14,885 nt of DNA from Hymenopellis radicata (GCA_015501595.1 JADNRX010001078.1:1-14885); one strand, 5' to 3'; shown: positions 1 through 10,198, counted from the first letter of the stretch. Numbers and translations are program-made. Notes: generated by a model from the sequence alone, not told the origin.

Positions 1-1577
1 AAGGCTTCCTCCACGCACTCCATCGCCCGGTCAAATCATGCATGGTTCCGTGTTTCATGAACCGGTCAATGAGACCATCTGCGAATGTCTTCAACGCTTC
101 GGGCAGCTGTTGGGGCGACCCCACCAAGGAGCCTGGAGTTCTATGGCCTTGCTCATGGCCGCGAGTGCCATATCAAGATCGGCGACATTATCCAACAACT
201 TGAAACGAGAGTGATACGCCAAGTACAATTGCCGGTAGAGGCAGAACTGGTCGAGGACGAAATCACCAGCATATGCTCCCAGTCGGAGCTGCTCCACTGC
301 TTCAAGGAGGATGATACTCTGCTCTAAGAGGATTTTGTCGTGGGATTGATGGTAGCGCTGGAAAAGGACCGTGCCTAAGGACTGTATGCGGAGAGCCTTT
401 GTTGGGTCGGTATCGGGCAAGTACTTTAGTCCGAGGCCAACACCATACTGCGCGTGACCGGTAGTATTGGCGAAGCCGACGGCAGCTGCGAAGTCTTGAT
501 ACAACGCGCGCGAGTGCATGTACATTCGGCGGTGGCACGTGGCTCGAAATGTATCGTTGAAGAGGCTGGCGTAAATGGAAAGGACGATCGTTGGACATGT
601 AGCACAGCAGGTCATAGATAGACACCTGTCACGGACTTTTATGAATTGCTCTGGGAGACGACAAGGAAGACGGATGTGTTTCCGTATAACAGCCTCTTGA
701 GTGCCTCGGAACGCTCTTTGAAATCGGCATCCTCAACGTTCTCTGCGCGCAGACTTTTTAATAAAGGAGACTTGCAGAAGGGAAGGGAATGAACGTACCA
801 GTGCACATCTCAAAAAGAATTAAATGTTGCATATCCCGGCCTGTGAGATGAGGGGCATGGGAGAGCGAAATGAGGTCGCCGTACAAGTCAACTGCATAAG
901 GGGTAAGTGTTCGAACTCGGTCCCCATCACAACAGTGTGAGTGTATTCTCGAGGATAATGAGAAACGAGCGGGGTCAAAGTTGACTGGTTTCTTACCTGC
1001 TACGCCACCGGGTCCAGAAACGTCACAGAGCACTTCCGCGAGGTCAACATAGACGGATCCAAATTCTGCTTCAACGTCGTCGCCATCCACTCGAAGAACA
1101 GCAATGACGAGGATATCGATTGCCAGTCTAAGGCGATAAGAATCAGCAGGGCATCGCGATGGACAAACAGGACCCACACAGTGAATCGTGTGTTCATTTG
1201 CGAGAACACATTCTCTGTGTGCACCAGTGGGACGGATTCGAGTCCCCGTTCATCATTGTGGGTAAATGCCAAGCTCAGTTTCTCTTTCCATCTTGCTCAG
1301 GAGAGACAGACAAAACGAAGTCTAAGCTTTGTCAAAAAGGAAGTGCAAACTGCGAAGGATGGAAGCCCACCAGAAAGTGTGATCTTGGACCTGGAAGCGC
1401 TCATCAGTTTCTTGCACACTTTATAAATGAAGAAAACGCACCTAGGATCCATATGGGAGCAAAAAGCGCCATCGAAATCGCTATGACCTTTATATAGAGA
1501 ACGCTTGAGGGCCGTAAGCGTACGTTTCGCGCTAGTTCATCAGTAACCTTGACGGTGATGTTGTCGGATGGCATCAT
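1..1577 (-). pseudogene. Degenerate C2 + TPR repeat protein gene, 5' part, open at left edge
   Basis: The minus strand reads like the C2-TPR (often CHAT-ending) proteins that are expanded in Agaricomycetes. From an ATG at 1577 or 1574 there is a C2-like start (SSVLYIKVIAIS), then a plausible 51-nt intron (1391-1441) leading to GPRSHFLVGF, then WKEKLSLAF near 1290 and DVEAEFGSVYVDLAEVL near 1060. TPR-like helices follow at 615-91, for example LLEQSIILLEAVEQL and ADLDMALAAMSKAIEL. The reading frame has to jump several times. Near 119-122 the TPR frame ends, but the frame one base off continues with LPEALKTFADGLIDRF. Near 33-35 it jumps again to DRAMECVEEA, a classic TPR helix. More jumps are needed near 650 and around 1180-1290. 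GT-AG introns do not explain all of them, so I call it a pseudogene or an error-bearing copy. The C-terminal catalytic or effector part lies outside the window. The family call is fairly sure; the exon structure is not. Confidence 0.55.
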
Positions 1578-1579
1578 AA

Positions 1580-2146
1580 AAAAGTCATACAGCGCGCAAC
1601 GATAAGATGGATCAGGTACCGCGATACGGTTTGAGTAGGCGATGTGGCTGACGCGAAGGCTGCGCGCACTGAAACACAATGGGGAAGTTGCCGTCTGGGT
1701 CCCGCGCAGCAAGCAGGCTGTGCTGTCGCGACTGGTATGTGTATGCGGATTTGTGGGATGCGTTGTCTCAGCATCGAGCCTAAATGGCGCCCAGTCAGGC
1801 ATGGCACACAGGAAAAATAAAACCAACGCACCTGCTCCGCCATTCTCGTCCGTCTGCAAGCCACAACGTAAGGGAGGCGGCAACGTCCTGCACCCTGAAT
1901 GGCGCCAGTCTTCAGGAGGGCAGCGCCCGGTACTCCCGCAGTGACACGCCGTCGTCGTGGGCGTGTTTTAGATATGTAGGGCACTCGACATCGCCATAGC
2001 CGGTATATGCGTCAGCGCGAGGCGGTTAACTGCTGGTCGGCTTTCTCGTCGTCGCTTGAAGCGTGAAGAGGGCAGGAAATTAATTGGGCGGCTGATGGCG
2101 CGTCAGGTGTTTGGTGGTGAGCGCCAGAGCGCGGGCCGTAGACCAT
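1580..2146 (-). CDS. Putative spliced hypothetical protein, not recognised
   Basis: I do not recognise this gene. From an ATG at 2146 the minus strand reads MVYGPRSGAHHQTPDAPSAA and stays open with protein-like composition to about 2010. There an apparent one-base shift moves the frame to ADAYTGYGDVECPTYLKHAH. A 39-nt intron (1884-1922 by my reading) then restores the frame into VQDVAASLTLWLADGREWRS. A second intron of 52 nt, with GTGCGT donor, CTGAC branch-like site and TTTAG acceptor (about 1761-1812), leads to RLDAETTHPTNPHTHTSRDS and on to SYRCALYDFF. That frame runs without a stop into the ATG proposed for the C2/TPR gene. The two may therefore be one gene, or this one may end at an unspliced stop near 1796. 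Splicing fit and composition are the only evidence. Confidence 0.3.
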
Positions 2147-2508
2147 TGGGGCAGGCGTTCACACCAAGGCTGTCGCTGAGTTCATGTATCGAAGGACGGA
2201 TGAGTGCTCAAAGCTGTTTGATATTCGCTGGACATGGCATTGGTCGCGGAGAAAAGACAAGTCAAATACGCCACGATTACCTAATGGCGATTCTTCAAAA
2301 GTTCGTTTGTAAGTATAGTAAGTACAACTGGAGCAGGAAAGAAGGGATACACAATAGTAAGCCTCCGCTAGCAGAGGATGTATGTAATAGACAATGTAAT
2401 GTATAAGTAAGAGTTCGGTAAAGTCCGGTGCGAAGTGTACAATCTAGGAGATACAGTAGTCTGGTCATTGTCGATTTTCAAGGGGAAAAAATGCGTGGTG
2501 GTAGTTCG
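2147..2508. other. Intergenic, 3' side of the BTG-like gene
   Basis: No convincing gene. Short open frames on the plus strand lack coding-like composition or recognisable motifs. The stretch probably holds the 3' untranslated region of the minus-strand BTG-like gene and the upstream region of the putative gene starting at 2146. Confidence 0.4.
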
Positions 2509-3297
2509 TTAATCACGTCGGCGCCAGTTGCTGCTGTCTGGGCCAAGGAGTACGCGACGGGCTTTGGGGAGTGCCTGTCCCTTCGCGGGAGTAAAGGGCT
2601 TGTTGCATGACGAGGGCTTCAAAGCCACAGGCTTGTTCGCCGACGCGCCGAGCATGACACCGCCTGTGACTACGTTGGTCTTGCCACCTTGGTAAAGGTA
2701 GGTAGTGGGAGGCGCCGATCGCTTCGAATGAACGGGCTTGGACACGGAATAGACCGACCGGGTGGAGGAAACGGATGTCATCGAGTCCTCGGACAGGTAT
2801 CCATCATCAGAGTCCCCGTCGGATGACGAGTCTGACGAGGAATCGTCATCATCAATGATAGCAGGGGGAGCAGATGCGCGAAGGGGAGGCGAAGGGATGC
2901 GAATGGGAGGCCTGTAAACGGTCTCGCGCGTGGAAGTGGCATTCCGGCGGGCGATGGATGGAATATTATGTTCGTTAAGATCCTCCTCGCCGTCCTCCCT
3001 CCAAAGGACCGCAGTTCGGCTGGCGAATACTGCCTTGACCTCGGTCGCCGATGATACGATGCGGATGGGTTGGCTGCCCAAGAAGAACATCCACTGCGCA
3101 AAGGCGAGAGGCACCTGGGAAAGGACCGGAGGTGGGGCTGTGGTGGCAGAGAGACTCAGCTCTGCTGAGGATGTAAAGTGGGCAGGAAGGGACATCTGCA
3201 AGTGGATACGGACGGCGTGCAAAAATGCGGGGTCGTAGAAAGGCGCAAGGGCGTCGGTGAGGAAGGAGACAATGGCAGAGACAGCAGAGGCGTGCAT
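2509..3297 (-). CDS. BTG/Tob-like anti-proliferative domain protein
   Basis: Intact single-exon frame of 262 aa. Residues 1-90 look like a divergent fungal BTG/Tob domain: an N-terminal helix pair (IVSFLTDALAPFYDP, then AVRIHLQMSLPAHF), then LSLS..TAPPPVL at 47-59, QWMFFLG at 68-74, and a strand RIVSSATEVKAVF. This follows the family order LxLSP..PPxVI...W...LGG..fdLxVdPGxVxV. A disordered acidic serine-rich stretch covers 149-172. Near the C-terminus are YQGGKTNVVTGGVMLG (about 202-217) and a basic SNWRRRD end, the kind of tail seen in fungal BTG proteins. BTG/Tob proteins recruit the CCR4-NOT deadenylase through CAF1 and restrain proliferation; that role is inferred from the family. The start is the first ATG and has a TATA box about 140 bp upstream. 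No database search was possible and the domain is divergent. Confidence 0.6.
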   Translation of the reverse strand: MHASAVSAIVSFLTDALAPFYDPAFLHAVRIHLQMSLPAHFTSSAELSLSATTAPPPVLSQVPLAFAQWMFFLGSQPIRIVSSATEVKAVFASRTAVLWREDGEEDLNEHNIPSIARRNATSTRETVYRPPIRIPSPPLRASAPPAIIDDDDSSSDSSSDGDSDDGYLSEDSMTSVSSTRSVYSVSKPVHSKRSAPPTTYLYQGGKTNVVTGGVMLGASANKPVALKPSSCNKPFTPAKGQALPKARRVLLGPDSSNWRRRD

Positions 3298-3433
3298 GTT
3301 TATAAAAGATGAATGGATCGTGAGGAATGGAGTCTAAACGGGGCGTAAGAGGAGAAGGGCGAAGAAGATGATGTCGTGTTCGTCAAGTGGATCCGCACTG
3401 CAGAATGGGTATTCCACTCTGCATTTAGCCAGC

Positions 3434-3441
3434 CTTATATA
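3434..3441 (-). promoter_or_regulatory. TATA box of the BTG-like gene
   Basis: TATATAAG on the minus strand, about 137 bp upstream of the ATG at 3297. This would place transcription start near 3405 and give a 5' leader of roughly 100 nt. It is the best TATA match upstream of this gene. Identified by motif only. Confidence 0.5.
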
Positions 3442-4128
3442 CAAGAATTGATGATGGCAACCATTGTCCTCCGGCTTCCATTGAGCGGGGCAGACGCATT
3501 GTCCATAATTCAACCTGTTTGGGCGCTTTGTTGTGGTTAAGAATGCATGTCACAATGGGTCACGCGACTCTGTGACATATTCCCCCTTGATCCTTCATCC
3601 CTGTATGCATTCTGAACAAGGTGCACCATATTTGTACGCAGAACCAACTGTTCGGAGACCGAGATGTGATTGCATCTTCGAGGAACGTCTGCGCCGAGTC
3701 GAAGTCTTTCAAACTGGGAACTTGGATTCTATGGTTACTAACTCAGCAGACTCTTATTCTATAGCATTCACGGAGCACGACCGTACAACGAGGAGATGCA
3801 TAGTGCCGAACCAGTTATATTGATACTGTAGGCGGTTGCCCTCCCATAAGCGCTAACAATCAAATATCTTCTTCATACAGACTGCAATATGCATTCGCGG
3901 AACACGTTCATGTTCCGGACAGATGAAGACGCTTGTACACGTCGTAACCATTACCATTGAACTTTCAGCAATAGTAAATACCTTCGTCTGGATGGACAAC
4001 TACTCGTACTTCTTTATTTCGCGGTCATCTATGTGATGTGGCGCATTTAACGGATAACATATATCAGTCGATAGGAGTTCCTTTAGCCGCGACTTCCAAC
4101 GGCGACGGATCATGAATCCTCTCTAATC
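3442..4128. other. Intergenic region
   Basis: About 690 bp between the BTG-like gene promoter and the 3' end of the F-box gene. The longest open frame (plus strand, 3533-3823, 96 aa) has no motif I recognise and no coding-like pattern, so I treat it as chance. I see no tRNA, repeat or transposon signal. Confidence 0.5.
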
Positions 4129-5852
4129 TCAATTCTTAGAAACCGCTTCACAGGTGTGCACGAAAACCGCACCTATTTCAACATTCAAGCCATCCTTCTC
4201 CATCTCCGTCAAACAATCCAAGAGATGAATGTTCCACTTCAACGAAACGTCTCCCAAGTCCAGCACCTTCTTTGTGTGCTTGATGACGTGATGCCGCCAA
4301 ACATATCTGATGTGAATACGGCGCAACTTGGCACAAGAAGCCTGATCGCCAGAAACACCGTGCCTCCGAGATTCTATGGCGCGGATTAAAACCGCTTCTG
4401 CATTTGGAGGCCATTCATCACGAGTCTCGAGCGTCAACGATTCCAAGCGAGGGAAATGACGCTGCGCTGGACCATATTCAAGATGCGCGAATAGCTCATT
4501 GCTGTGACGGCGCAGGCGCGCGCTCTTAAGCTCCAGCTCGGTGACGTGAGGAAGACAAGCGCTGAATATGTTCCATGAAACTGTGTGCACTGATCTCCAA
4601 CGACGTTCCCGGATCATAAGCTTCAGTTGGTATATTGTGCACTGAGATCGTAGGAGGAACGCTGTGAAGAAGTCTTCTGCCTGGTGCTGGATAGAATCAA
4701 ATTCAAAGTAATCCAGACAAGCCTCCAAGGTATGGAGTGATACACATCTGAGGGGCTCTAGTTGGGAGAGGAACATGATTTTAATGGACTGTAGGTCGGG
4801 GAGCGAGATAGCAGAGCCCATGAGTGGGTCATCATGTAATATACTGGTAACGTCTAGAGTGACGAGTCGGGTGCACTGCGGGAAACCATGTAGACAAATG
4901 TTTCTTAGGGTGGTCCCATCATAAGCCCAAAGTTTGAGCCTAGTCAACTGGGACCAAGGGAGGATTATGGCGTTGGGAGAAGGCGGAATGGAACCATCGA
5001 GAACGAGCTCAGCCTCCTGTAGTTGGGGAGCTGTGCGAGAGATATCAACATAGACCTTATCGGATGTTCCCATACTGGAGGTATGGATAGATAATCTCCT
5101 TAAACCGCTAAAATCAAAGCCTTGCAAGGAACGCCAGTCTTTGCGAAGCGAGCACACAATATGGAGATCGCAAAGACGTGAGGCGATGCCCGCAAAGGGC
5201 TCTAGGCACTCGGGGATAAAAATGAATGATGTGGAAAGAGGAGCCTCTCCAGAACGACCCAGCACGTCCTTGACGCGATCTACGCATCGTGACATCCCCG
5301 TATTCGTCAAGGCAGGCGGCTTGCTCATCTGGAAGGACGACCAAAGCGCCGGGGTCGTCCACGCAACGTCTCTCCACTGCCTACAGATCCTTCCTAACAG
5401 CCAAGGACACGTTAAGCCTGTCTTATCGAGAGCATCGAAAGGCGTATCGAGCGTAAAGGAAAAGATTGCGGACAAGATCTCGGGAGGAATGTCTTGCACA
5501 GGAGAGACGAGTGCAATATGCGCATCTCTCATCTCAATGATGGAGTCTCGGTATGTCTCCGCGAGCGTCAGGGAATTCCGTAGCCGTTCAATGCGCAAAT
5601 TGGCCGCTTCGAGGTCGCGACGGAGTTCGGAGATGAATGACTGTGTCTCTTTGCGTGCCGCATCGGGTGTCACCCTTGGAAAAGGTGAGGAAGCAGAGCC
5701 CAGGAGATGCTGGTATGGTGATGGTTGGTCACAGAGACGAGGCGATTGGGCTGACGCGTCAAATCCGCAGTTTGGACAAGGTTCTGCGGAGAGAGTGAGT
5801 CAATGCCAACGAATGTTAGGATAAATGTACGTGTTGAGATACCTGTGAGCAT
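4129..5852 (-). CDS. F-box protein with N-terminal CxxCG motif
   Basis: Two exons: 5852-5843 (10 nt, coding Met-Leu-Thr plus one base) and 5783-4129, joined across a 59-nt intron (5784-5842) with a GTATCT donor, TTGAC branch-like site and CCGCAG acceptor. The spliced frame is 555 codons (554 aa) with no interruption. The start MLTEPCPNCGFD carries the CxxCG motif typical of Agaricomycete F-box proteins. A coiled coil covers about residues 50-90. The F-box follows at about 95-145 (SPVQDIPPEILSAIFSFTL, then CRQWRDVAWTTPALWSSF). The rest is a leucine-rich, LRR-like region (LTRLKLWAY, LRRLSIH, VTELELKSA). F-box proteins bridge Skp1 of an SCF ubiquitin ligase to a substrate through the C-terminal repeats. 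The substrate is unknown, and these genes form large, fast-evolving families in mushrooms. Without splicing, the frame would lack any ATG before the F-box. Confidence 0.88.
5843..5852 (-). other. 10-nt coding micro-exon of the F-box gene
   Basis: ATGCTCACAG followed directly by GTATCTC. Joined to 5783, the split codon G+AA gives Glu and the start MLTEPCPNCG. The phase match and the family-typical N-terminus support this start over any downstream codon. Confidence 0.75.
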
Positions 5853-5911
5853 GACGTGCTCGAGGCTAATGAAGGTAAGTACAAGAGTCGTGATCGACGC
5901 TAGTCATTGTT

Positions 5912-5921
5912 TATTTATAAA
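5912..5921 (-). promoter_or_regulatory. TATA-like box of the F-box gene
   Basis: TTTATAAATA on the minus strand, about 60 bp upstream of the ATG at 5852. Its spacing fits a short leader. Motif evidence only. Confidence 0.45.
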
Positions 5922-6119
5922 GACTGACACCGATGCTATAAACTCTATACTCGTCCGTATTCATGTACAATAATACGAGGAACACTGGTGCACCACGCTG
6001 CAATCGAGCGCACGATAAGGTACGGACTATTCGAATTCGTATATCGGTGAATGTTATAGTGCACTGCCGCCACTATCGACGAACCCGACGAAATAGCTAT
6101 GCCTGGACAATGGCAGATG

Positions 6120-6761
6120 TCACTTGTAAACCTTCCTCTGCAACTTGGCAGTCCCCAGCACCAGCCCATCCCTCCCTTCAGCCATCCTCACAACCTTGTT
6201 CATCGCCACAAACGCATTCCCAACAGCGAGCTGGTGCGAGAGCTGCTCAAACTCCCGCCTCTTCGTCGGCGCCATCTTGGGAATCTGGATCTTGTACTCG
6301 GGCGCGTTCACTGCGAGATCGGGCTTCCACGACGGCAGGCGGTTCGCCGAGGTGTCGCTGACGTAGAAGCGCATCATGGAGACGAGGTTGCGCGTCACGT
6401 CGTGCGGGAGACCGCGCGATTGGGACGAGTTGTAGAGCAGCGCTAGCGTGCCTTCCACTGCCGTCACGTTTTCTTAGTCCGCGAATTGGTTAGGGTAGAG
6501 GTAATTACCTCGCCGTTCCCATGTCGTTAGCCACAATTCCAAGTCGGCTTTGATTTCTGGAGAAGGGTTCTTTTCGAGTTTGTGGATTACTCGGGCGGCA
6601 TTTTCGAAAGGCGTGCGCCAGACGCGGCGGAGCGGCTTTACGGCATAGCTGGTGTGGAGGACTGCGGCTGAGCTGGTGCGCAGAGCAAGGCGATATAGGC
6701 TGGTGAATGTCGCGGGGAGGTTGGGCATAAATAGCGACAAATACCGCGACGCGCTTTCCAT
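6120..6761 (-). CDS. LYR-motif (Complex 1 LYR family) protein
   Basis: Two exons: 6761-6509 and 6457-6120, with a 51-nt intron (6458-6508, GTAATT donor, CTAAC branch-like site, GGCAG acceptor), giving 196 aa. The motif is near the N-terminus: PATFTSLYRLALR, with L22-Y23-R24. It is followed by basic/aromatic helices (LRRVWRTPFENAARV) and a helical C-terminal half (LALLYNSSQSRGLPH, KRREFEQLSHQLAVGNAFVAMNKVV). LYR proteins are small mitochondrial matrix adaptors that hand Fe-S clusters to respiratory complexes or act as assembly factors, usually with the acyl carrier protein. Which complex this one serves cannot be told. The start at 6761 is preferred over an in-frame ATG at 6854 because the extra residues would be unusual ahead of the motif. 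It lies in tandem with YME2, 119 bp downstream of that gene's stop. Confidence 0.68.
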
Positions 6762-6880
6762 CTCTTTCACACGGACCCTAGTAGTACATCGAAGCAGAGT
6801 TACTGGCAGTTCTCCGCATCTATCTTCGAAATGAGTCGTGATACTCGAATCCACTACACACGAGGTAAATTACAAGGTCG

Positions 6881-9800
6881 CTACCGTCCAGACACTGCCT
6901 TGCTGCCCACGTTGGCAAGTATCCTCTTCAGGCCCGCATTCTTCCTCTCCAAGCTCTCAATCTTCGTCTGATACAACCTGATTTTATCCAGCAGATATCT
7001 CGCGCGTTGCGACAGAGTCGACGTTCCCGCAATAGACGCCCAAAAACCGGTATCCGCCCCCATGTCCTTGAGCTTCAACAACTCATCCTCGTAGGCTTTG
7101 ACGTTGCTCTCAGCACCCGCGATGACCTTTTCGTTGAATGCGAGGTCCTGAGTTGCTTGGAAGATAGGATCTAGGCAACGGTAAGCTTGGAAGGATGGCT
7201 ACGGCAGAAACATACCCTGAGCGAGACGCTGGAAAGCGTATCGGAAAATAGGCTTGCCGGGTTTGATAGTAGAAGGACGACCTGGATGACAGGTTCAGTC
7301 TGCGAAGCACTATAGTAGAGTCCACAGACCATTGTGGGTTCCCATTGCTATAAGCTCAGCGTGTTCCATATTGCGAAGGGGAGTCTCGTCTCCCTTGAAT
7401 GGGAAGTCGAGGAGAACTTCTGAGTACGCAATCTACATAAGAGGTCAGTGCACAGACAGTAGAATATGCCTTCAAAGGTACCTCAGGTTGACTTGCAAGT
7501 TTCTTCATTACAATCCAAGCTTGCTCCCTCGTCCAAGGGAGAGTCTTTGCATCTTCCGCGTCATCTCCAAATGCGCTTTTCTGGATCTCGCCAACGCCCC
7601 TGTTGATGATATCTTCTACAGCTTCTTCCACGGCCTGACCACTGCGCATCTTATGAATCAACTAAACGAGGAACTGAGATCGCGTCGAGAGAGGATGAAC
7701 AGAAAACGAACGCTCTCGAGATCACTTGCTCTTCCACCTAAACGCTCAATGTAGTTTGTTTGCTCTCGTGAGAAATTCAAATCGATGTCAGCATCCTTTA
7801 GCTTCTGTCGTAGGAAAGCAAGTGCACTCTTGGAGTCCGCATCATCCAGTGCTATGAGATTCAACGGCTTGGTAGGGAGGGCTGACAACAAATAAATCAG
7901 AAACCGTGCTGAAAACAGACAGTCATGCAAACCTTTGGTCAGTCGCTTCATGTTCTCCCGATTGTCGCTTATAACAATGACATGTGCAATCTTTCAAGCA
8001 AATCAGTCGTGAGCACAAGGCATTTGGATTATTCCCCACCTGACTCTCAGCCAAATTTGCCGCCCATTGAGCAATCACGGCCATAAGTTCGTCCTTGCTC
8101 GCGCCTCCTTTCGACTCATAGTTGCGTACGATCACAATCGGTAAACTCTCAACAGCTTCAACATCTTCGGCACTCCTCTGCTTCTGACGTTCGTCTTCCT
8201 TGACCTCCGATATTACCTCGACTTCTTCGCCGTCGCCAAAAAGCTCATCTCCGATGCCGAGCTCGCTCATGACGCCGTTACCTGCAACACAATCCAGACG
8301 ACCGTCATGCCAAGTGCCTTTCCTTATGCTGCTTTCCCGACGAGCACTCTCTAGGTTGCGCGACTGCTGTTTTTCTTCCTCTTTCATCTGTTTGCGAATA
8401 TGGCTGCGGTGTGATGAGCTGACGTTTTTAAGCGCTTCGGTAGTGACGGTAAGAATATCGTGCAGTTGGTCTGACACAGAACTGCTGAAACCCGCTGCGG
8501 AGAGTGTTAGAACGAATTAAACTACAAGGTCAAGACTGTATACCTTTCTGACCTATCAAGCCTACACTGGCGAGGTCAATGAGGTGGTTGACAGAGTTGA
8601 GAAATGAGAAGAGGGGCCAGTAGCCTGTTTGATTTGCCAATGCCTTGAGCAGTTGTGTATCGGATATTGCCTTGAGCAGTGGTCGACAATCGACGACCAA
8701 AGTTTTCCTACCCTCATAAGATTTCCGCTCGTAGATCAATAAATCGATGCACCTTTCGTTGCCGCGTAGAACGTTCTTCAACATAGTGGTCTTTCCACTT
8801 CCTTGCGGTCCATGAATAAATGCAATGGTGGCTAGAAGGAAGGTTATGTGGGGGTCCCGCGGTCGATGATGCCTTACTGGGTAAGTCCCTAAGGTATGTC
8901 TTGACTGCTTCAGCAGCTTCTTGTCGTTCCTTCCAGACATCGGGCTCGTATGAGAGTGGGGTTGTTGTATATATTCTATCGTATGTGTTGGTTCTCAGCC
9001 ATTGATAAATCTTGTTTTCTAAGGGAGAGATAAGGTCCTGCCTGTTCCCAAAAGTAGAGACGTACCCCGGAATTCAAACCAGTCTTCCACTTTTGCTTGT
9101 ATCATTAATGCCCGTATAGGATCAAATATAGTGTACGTGAGTGTGCCTAGGAGCGTAAGAAGGACGGGGAGTACGATCCTGGGGTGACTAGAGATCCAAT
9201 CTCGTACAGCGTGGCCTTGGATTGGGTCTTCGTACATTGTGCGTAACTTTGTAGAAGTCGTTGATCCAGACTGGACGCTGAGACCATGCAAGACGTTGCG
9301 CGCAATAGCAGCCGAACGAGTGGTTCGGAATGTCACCGTAGCTGAACGCGGAGTGCCAGCAGGAACTGGTTTTGGTTCCGAAAGCTCTCCGATGCGGCCA
9401 TAGGGCTAGAAAACGCGGTCAGGAAGAGACGCAGAGAACGGTGAATAACGAGTTACGCGTAGAAGTCCATATAATACTTCTTCGTGAACATCTGGACCTT
9501 CGAACGATACTTTGAGGATACGCGACGCGTATCTATTCATGTCCTGCTCTGTGATTGAGAGCATGCGATACGGGATGAGAAAGAAAACATACCTCTTTCC
9601 AAGGAGTGCCCTTGACCAGCCAAACTTGGCCTGCGTGTGTGCCCAGACCCAACCAAGATGGAAGAGCACCGTCCTGCTTGAGTTGTTGCCTTAGGTCATG
9701 TTCTATAGTACGAAGGGCATCAGAGTCATCGGTAGCGTTGTAGTCGAAGCGAACAAAGACACCGCCATCCTTAGGATGAGGTTCGACAGAAGTGATGGTA

Positions 9801-10127
9801 AAGTTGTGCGCTTTGACGGCAGCGAAGCGAGCGCGGACAGCGTGCAGGAGCCCTTCCTCTTTGAGGTCACCGATGTATCGACGTACACTGGGACTATTTA
9901 GTACACAGAATGTATTATTGCAGAACAAATACTCACTCAAATCTTCCGACCTGAATAGGGAAGACTGAGTCGACGAAGACACAGCCTGACTTTGCCTTGC
10001 CAACTGTCAAACGACGTGTTAGCAACAGGCTGATGCGACGCACCTGAGCGACATTGGAGAATAGGCGGGCGCTATGTCGTGCGACGACGACGGCGGAGCG
10101 CATCCCTTTCGACGCGCTCTGCAACAT
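6881..10127 (-). CDS. YME2: Mitochondrial escape protein 2 (Yme2 homologue), RRM + AAA-type ATPase of inner membrane
   Basis: Fourteen exons: 10127-10044, 10003-9933, 9887-9593, 9543-9457, 9405-9066, 9018-8878, 8831-8544, 8494-8040, 7990-7933, 7881-7712, 7661-7482, 7432-7330, 7281-7216 and 7170-6881. The thirteen GT-AG introns are 40-51 nt, and every junction keeps phase, giving 875 aa with no stop (yeast Yme2 is 850 aa). In order: a basic N-terminus (MLQSASKGMRSAVVVARHSA) fitting a mitochondrial presequence; an RRM-like fold at about 150-235; one membrane segment at about 255-280 (IVLPVLLTLLGTLTYTIFDP); a Walker A GPQGSGKT at 347-354; LVVDCRPL and the family stretch FSFLNSV.HLIDLASVGLIGQK; a second half with HNGRPSTIKPGKPIFRY; and a C-terminal coiled coil. 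Yme2 is an inner-membrane protein linked to nucleoid structure, mtDNA maintenance and mtDNA escape. The start lies in a divergent promoter shared with the nucleoporin gene. Confidence 0.93.
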
Positions 10128-10166
10128 GATGGAGAATGACAGGCAGGGACGCGGTTCAAAGCAGCC

Positions 10167-10174
10167 TGACGTCA
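10167..10174. promoter_or_regulatory. CRE-type palindrome TGACGTCA
   Basis: Perfect 8-bp palindrome, the consensus site of ATF/CREB-type bZIP factors. It lies 40 bp upstream of the YME2 ATG and 61 bp upstream of the nucleoporin ATG. Function is inferred from the motif and its position. Confidence 0.5.
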
Positions 10175-10198
10175 AACCATCAGATGGAAATATGTAAC

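Noticed and set aside
2056..2406. Plus-strand 116-aa open frame
   Set aside because: No recognisable motif, and the minus strand of the same stretch reads more like protein.
3533..3823. Plus-strand 96-aa open frame
   Set aside because: No motif, mixed composition, no splice or promoter support; it lies in a normal intergenic stretch.
5141..5824. Plus-strand 227-aa open frame
   Set aside because: Antisense shadow of the well-supported F-box coding frame.
6762..6854. Longer start of the LYR protein at 6854
   Set aside because: The added 31 residues come within 27 bp of the YME2 stop and lack family character; the start at 6761 puts the LYR motif at its usual place.
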